From Chloroflexales bacterium (GTDB lineage Bacteria > Chloroflexota > Chloroflexia > Chloroflexales > Chloroflexaceae): a stretch of DNA of 10,834 bases. Within the stretch, counting starts at the first letter, position 1, and the number at the start of each line of letters is the position of its first letter. Both the position numbers and the translations under genes were made by a program. Location of the stretch: assembly GCA_013336035.1 (NCBI GenBank), contig JAAXUL010000189.1, positions 1 through 10,834 of the forward strand, written 5' to 3'. Under the pieces are notes generated by a model, which saw nothing but the letters and a program-made list of their open reading frames with translations, made no database searches and had not been told where the DNA came from. Of this stretch, positions 8,101-10,834 are shown in pieces.

Positions 8101-8190
8101 CGCATCCTGGGCACGCTCACCGAGATCCAGAAAGTCGCCCAGCCTGAGCGCTGGGAGGTGGAGACACCCGACGCCAGTGCTCCAGCTTGA
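5125..8190 (+). CDS. Large P-loop ATPase, BrxC/PglY/DUF6079-like, partner of the downstream DNA methyltransferase
   Basis: This encodes a 1021-aa protein, predicted cytoplasmic. ATG 5125 is preceded by GGAGG (5111-5115). Walker A is AEFGSGKS (93-100) followed by HLL. Walker B is GVLLVLDE (301-308), and IWTVCAAQQTIE (343-354) looks like a sensor strand. The GSGKSHLL loop, the FPFHKPALEVL segment (423-433) and a C-terminal winged-helix-like stretch with YGLTRRIIQLYLICLVRQGRL (945-965) are reminiscent of the large ATPases BrxC/PglY of BREX and of DUF6079/DUF499 proteins found beside DNA methyltransferases. This is recognition by motif, not a database result. A charged helical segment near 570-635 may be a coiled coil. 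Residues 640-900 show no domain I recognise. The methyltransferase gene follows after 31 bp, so the two almost certainly form an operon. I infer a role in DNA modification or phage defence, for example ATP-driven complex assembly on DNA. A different AAA+-type function is possible. Confidence 0.75.
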   Translation: MSQGDPLTFRKSLDEICRVPDKIISVYSLEKHVWAAGDAHETRAARRPERQTVEEFQIQPVRSFLNDVLRGMAAPYRPDQRDDPIGQGYWIQAEFGSGKSHLLCALSALALGDTDVWNMVRDKERQANRGRRESLYHFWEEGLQAKSSAPSKGIFVIVKTLVGTGGGAVGVATRGRRLVDYILEAASDQIKLEIGRDLSIYPADLLADRFLAQDRDRFGRDLRKFLKDPTYFPQDEIDRHDFNEFVLQMQNSSSPEHKRSLGNKLWRFYTEYLHVQPQIPAETEDILKNLVETIMAEGYSGVLLVLDEVSLFMKDREEDQRVDDEKTLVVLSNRLAKVHNLPIWTVCAAQQTIEGAMGVKNIIADDRLKLVELLREDTDYYNLVLARVRNITDPGAVGAYFLAYKRGFTWPDAVGEGEFRRFFPFHKPALEVLRAITYELTTTRSAIHFMHQALRQQVAAKGHTIIRLCDLFDETARDEEGPGGAHAGIAALKARCESDHRAYEVGRRQIDGMTRGMLKVYHDRAIKILQTLFLYHVARIRQQGLSPEEIANAVLIPRDSESPPDENIQHYETIAEALRKELRQIRQASDDDRQPRYMFDPVFTGVDPRDEFRRARAEAEADEQARQAAWAALLALDEWPVRTRQLTIDLASGSHSLFCDIAPRNEQPLLVIWSGRQIEGVMSMRDLNRLDADGGQLPSINTEQDHDFAVIVATRPVSPEIAGRLLRQRNDPRILVWTPDDLTTKEHGRLLDFTAYRKLITAWEGKDTEDALAVISWVANTLQAEIGSIVRIIDSSYGRGQIDALNQARLDFHMAGELPAVLTPLIDRVLSDVYESRVITFDPPFVFRNEAAVKVINGIVKTGYIPRGAKPNHSISAAQNFGFGLNIIKRGAGGAERRLDVSDNPFVRDIWQFIDSRLPDDRQRMCAETIYKNFMGLGGPDGKSYGLTRRIIQLYLICLVRQGRLRLSVGPRSGLSMSTIDYSNLAEIDFSARILGTLTEIQKVAQPERWEVETPDASAPA

Positions 8191-8221
8191 GTAGCATCAT
8201 ACTCCCTAACGGAGCCACCCT

Positions 8222-10759
8222 ATGCCCAGGCAGCGCAGCAACCCATCCCAGCAGATCCGGCCCTCTGCCATCCCTCAGCCGCCCGAGGGCCACTACGCGG
8301 GCGACAAGCCCAACCCCAACCTGCGCGCCTTTGTCGAGGCCCACCTGCGCGAGCGCCCCTACGACCCGACAAGCGATCAGTACGCTGTGCCGGCCTTCGA
8401 CCAGCCGATCGAGACCACCAAGGCCACAGCTGTGTATGATGTGCACAGCTATTGGTCAAAGAAACCCCACGAAGCGATCCGCCAATACATTCGGCATTAT
8501 ACACAGCCGGGAGATCTGGTTCTCGACCCGTTTTGCGGTTCCGGGAGTACCGGGATCGCAGCGCTTTTAGACGATCGGAAGGCGGCAATCGTTGATTTGT
8601 CTCCAGCCGCCACATTCATAGCTGCAAGCACAGTAGATATTTTCACTTGTCAGGACTTCGATATTGCCTTAGAGCAATTAACAGAGCGGGCATCACCCCT
8701 TGTCAACTCTCGCTTTCAAATACCAGGGGAGCCCGGGGTGATTCGAGCGATAGTATATACGGAAAGATTTCGCTGTTCACGGTGCTTCCGACCTGTGGCG
8801 TTTTTGGAAGCCCGTTCCGGTGATGAGCGTCAGTTTCGTGGCGTAGCAAAAGCAAAGGAGCAGTGCCCGTATTGTGGTGAACCGCTTCGCACTAACAATG
8901 ACGAGCGATTGGGATTTGTTCCCGGGGAAATCCATATTAGTAAAGACTACCGAGCCAAACGCATTGACAAGCTCAATGTTCTGGGGCGAAATGACATAGA
9001 GCATCTGTTCCCTGTCACTCCCACGACGCCGCCCCTGAGTTTAAAGATAAAACTGGAAGAAAATATTCAACCCCGACTTTGGAAAAATCTCGCCAAGGCG
9101 GGCGCAGTGTATGCCAGCGATCTGTTCTCCGATGCTAATTTGGCGGTTTTACTCGAGATCGAGAGACAGATATTTGCACTTGACGGACTAAGCCAGGCGG
9201 CCATCCGGTTGCTAAGGCTATGTGTTCACGCCATCCTCTATAACTGCACGAGAATGTATCGTTATCGGACCCATACAGCTGGCGGTGGCGGTTTTAGTGG
9301 GACTTACTACATCCCCCATCTCTCTAAATGCATCAATCCATGGTCATCCTTCTTAGACAAATGCGGAGATATCAAGCGCGCCATTTTAGAGGTGCGCGAG
9401 AACGCACAGGCAAGCAACGCTATTATGGTTTCCACTGAGTCGGCGGGGCAGTTAGCACGCGGGGGCAAAATCGCCGCAAATAGTGTGGATTATATTTTCA
9501 CAGACCCGCCCTATGGAGGGACATACCACTATGGCGCGCTTAATTTTTTATGGGAGGCGTGGCGCAAGAGCGATTTATCTTGGCGAGGCGAGGAGATCAT
9601 TATCACTGAAGATGGAAGCCTAACATATGACAACTGGAAGGAGCGCCTCCGGGCGGCGCTCTCCGATTCTTATACACTCCTCAAGCCAGGCCGGTGGATT
9701 AGCCTATGCTTTCACGGGGAAGTAGAGCTCTGGCAAGCTGTCAATGATATTATGGCCGAGATTGGTTTTATTCCTTCCCAGGCTGACAGAGCCATTTTCA
9801 TTGACACTAAACAGAAATCATACAACCAGCGGACAGGTGCCACCGCGAAGAAGCGCGATCTCGTCATCAGCTTCCGCAAACCGCGCCCGGGCGAAGCGGC
9901 AAGCCAGCTTACCATCAGCGGCGATGAGGACGGCACCACCTTCAGCGAGCAGGTAAGGGCAGTTATCCGCACCTATCTGGCCGACCACCCCGGCAGCACG
10001 AAGGATCGCATCTATGATCAGGTGGTGAGCCGCATGGTGCGCGCCGGGCGCATGGAGGCCCACGACTTCGACGAGCTGCTGGCGCAGGTGGCCGAGGCAG
10101 TGCGCGAGCCGGTGATGGCTAACCTGGTAGAGCCGCGCCAGCCTGATCTCTTCGGCGCCCACAGGATTATGCGCTGGTACCTTAAAGAGACCGCCCTGGC
10201 CGTCGAAGACGCCGCCGAGTCGGCCCGCGAAGAAGCCGCGGCAAAGCAGGTGCGCGGCTTTATCGCACAGAAGCTTGCCGCCGAGCCGGCGGCCCAAGGC
10301 GTGCCCTACAACGACATCTTCGAGCACTACGTCTACAGCGTGAAAGACAAGCCCCGTCGCACTCTGGCCGACTGGCTGCTCGAATACCTCTACAAAACCG
10401 ACGCCGGCACCTACCGGCCGCCCGCATCGGAGGAAGAGGAGGGCCTCAAGGCCCAGGCCCGCGCCGCGGGCACCTACCGGCGCATCAGGCGCTACGTCGC
10501 CTACCTTCAGCAGGGCGTGGCCGTTCCCGAGCGCGAGCGCCCCGGCGACGGGACGCTCGCCGAGTGGCTGCGCCAGTGCAAGCGCGCTGGCCTCTATGAG
10601 CTCGGCAAGCTGCTCTACCAGCGCGGCGGGCTCGATCTCGACCGACTCTCGGAGGAGCAACAGATCGCCGTAGAGGAAGATTACCAGACCTGTGTGCGCA
10701 TGCATGCACGCGCCGCGGCCGCGCCGGAGCGGAAGGGCCGCGGGGCAAGCCCCCCCTAA
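8222..10759 (+). CDS. DNA methyltransferase (N6-adenine or N4-cytosine type) with zinc ribbon and long C-terminal extension
   Basis: This encodes an 845-aa protein. ATG 8222 follows GGAG (8211-8214) with 7-base spacing. Residues 1-75 are a proline-rich lead. The methyltransferase fold starts at HSYWSKKPHEAIRQYI (76-90). AdoMet motif I is LDPFCGSGST (101-110), and the catalytic motif IV is TDPPYGG (427-433). DPPY is typical of exocyclic amino methyltransferases acting on adenine N6 or cytosine N4. Between them lies an insert of roughly 320 aa with a zinc ribbon (C185, C188, C215, C218), probably part of target recognition. The motif I-insert-motif IV order is alpha-like. Residues of about 550-845 form a helical, possibly winged-helix extension that I do not recognise. 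The length far exceeds a solitary methyltransferase, and the upstream ATPase gene 31 bp away suggests a joint complex. Base composition is sharply lower in the catalytic part than at both ends. No nuclease motif is evident in the protein. Confidence 0.88.
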   Translation: MPRQRSNPSQQIRPSAIPQPPEGHYAGDKPNPNLRAFVEAHLRERPYDPTSDQYAVPAFDQPIETTKATAVYDVHSYWSKKPHEAIRQYIRHYTQPGDLVLDPFCGSGSTGIAALLDDRKAAIVDLSPAATFIAASTVDIFTCQDFDIALEQLTERASPLVNSRFQIPGEPGVIRAIVYTERFRCSRCFRPVAFLEARSGDERQFRGVAKAKEQCPYCGEPLRTNNDERLGFVPGEIHISKDYRAKRIDKLNVLGRNDIEHLFPVTPTTPPLSLKIKLEENIQPRLWKNLAKAGAVYASDLFSDANLAVLLEIERQIFALDGLSQAAIRLLRLCVHAILYNCTRMYRYRTHTAGGGGFSGTYYIPHLSKCINPWSSFLDKCGDIKRAILEVRENAQASNAIMVSTESAGQLARGGKIAANSVDYIFTDPPYGGTYHYGALNFLWEAWRKSDLSWRGEEIIITEDGSLTYDNWKERLRAALSDSYTLLKPGRWISLCFHGEVELWQAVNDIMAEIGFIPSQADRAIFIDTKQKSYNQRTGATAKKRDLVISFRKPRPGEAASQLTISGDEDGTTFSEQVRAVIRTYLADHPGSTKDRIYDQVVSRMVRAGRMEAHDFDELLAQVAEAVREPVMANLVEPRQPDLFGAHRIMRWYLKETALAVEDAAESAREEAAAKQVRGFIAQKLAAEPAAQGVPYNDIFEHYVYSVKDKPRRTLADWLLEYLYKTDAGTYRPPASEEEEGLKAQARAAGTYRRIRRYVAYLQQGVAVPERERPGDGTLAEWLRQCKRAGLYELGKLLYQRGGLDLDRLSEEQQIAVEEDYQTCVRMHARAAAAPERKGRGASPP
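8440..9845 (+). other. Low-GC block covering the methyltransferase catalytic domain
   Basis: Hand counts of 60-base lines give G+C of 28/60 (8641-8700), 27/60 (8941-9000) and 29/60 (9541-9600) inside the block, against 43/60 (8281-8340) and 47/60 (10441-10500) in the same gene outside it. A/T-ending codons become common within the block. The edges are approximate and fall near residues 74 and 541, just outside the methyltransferase fold. The reading frame is continuous. This suggests replacement of the catalytic and recognition domain by recombination. Confidence 0.7.
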
Positions 10760-10780
10760 AAAACCCCCTTCCCACAAAGA

Positions 10781-10810
10781 CCAGGCGCCGGCCATATGGC
10801 CGGCGCCTGG
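10781..10810. terminator. 30-bp perfect palindrome after the methyltransferase gene, probable terminator
   Basis: Positions 10781-10795 (CCAGGCGCCGGCCAT) and 10796-10810 are exact reverse complements with no spacer, centred on CATATG and 21 bases past the methyltransferase stop. On the plus strand it is followed by TGGGGGG, not a T tract. On the minus strand it is followed by TCTTTGTGGG and later by TTTTTT, so it may act mainly, or also, for leftward transcription entering from the right edge. The rest of 10760-10834 shows no gene. Confidence 0.55.
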
Positions 10811-10834
10811 TGGGGGGCGCGTCGCTGTCGATCT

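Noticed and set aside
9818..10795. 325-codon minus-strand frame over the methyltransferase 3' end
   Set aside because: It is antisense to a continuous coding frame, has no ribosome-binding site I could see, and runs through the palindrome at 10781-10810. No family resemblance.

Overview
The window is high-GC bacterial DNA with densely packed genes and no rRNA, tRNA, CRISPR array or recognisable insertion sequence. A large MalT-type LuxR regulator carrying a short in-frame repeat insert, and ordinary sigma70-like promoters, would fit a filamentous Chloroflexota (Chloroflexia) genome. That assignment is an impression from gene style, not proof.

Left part, minus strand (1-1864): the 5' end of pxpC and the whole of pxpB, overlapping by ATGA, encode two subunits of the PxpABC-type ATP-dependent 5-oxoprolinase. 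Upstream of them is a small alanine-rich, phasin-like protein gene with its own clear promoter (1380-1408) and a perfect hairpin terminator (891-927). Next comes a Phd/YefM-family antitoxin gene with a long charged C-terminal tail and no visible partner toxin.

A 421-bp non-coding divergent region (1865-2285) separates these from the plus-strand genes. It holds candidate promoters for both directions and two short dyads.

Right part, plus strand (2286-10759): three large genes in a row. The first is a 920-aa MalT-like LuxR-family regulator with an N-terminal STAND-type NTPase. It is followed after 76 bp by a 1021-aa P-loop ATPase with features resembling the BrxC/PglY/DUF6079 ATPases of BREX-like defence systems. 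After 31 bp comes an 845-aa DNA methyltransferase with an AdoMet motif, a four-cysteine zinc ribbon, a DPPY motif and a C-terminal extension of about 300 aa. A 30-bp perfect palindrome follows the methyltransferase.

The ATPase-methyltransferase pair is the most interesting content. It looks like a compact modification or defence module without the usual BREX/DISARM partners inside the window. The methyltransferase gene is a compositional mosaic: its catalytic domain (about 8440-9845) is near 45-48% GC in hand-counted samples, while both ends of the same gene are above 70%. This suggests that the specificity/catalytic domain was exchanged inside a conserved scaffold. The upstream regulator may control the module, but this is inferred only from orientation and spacing.
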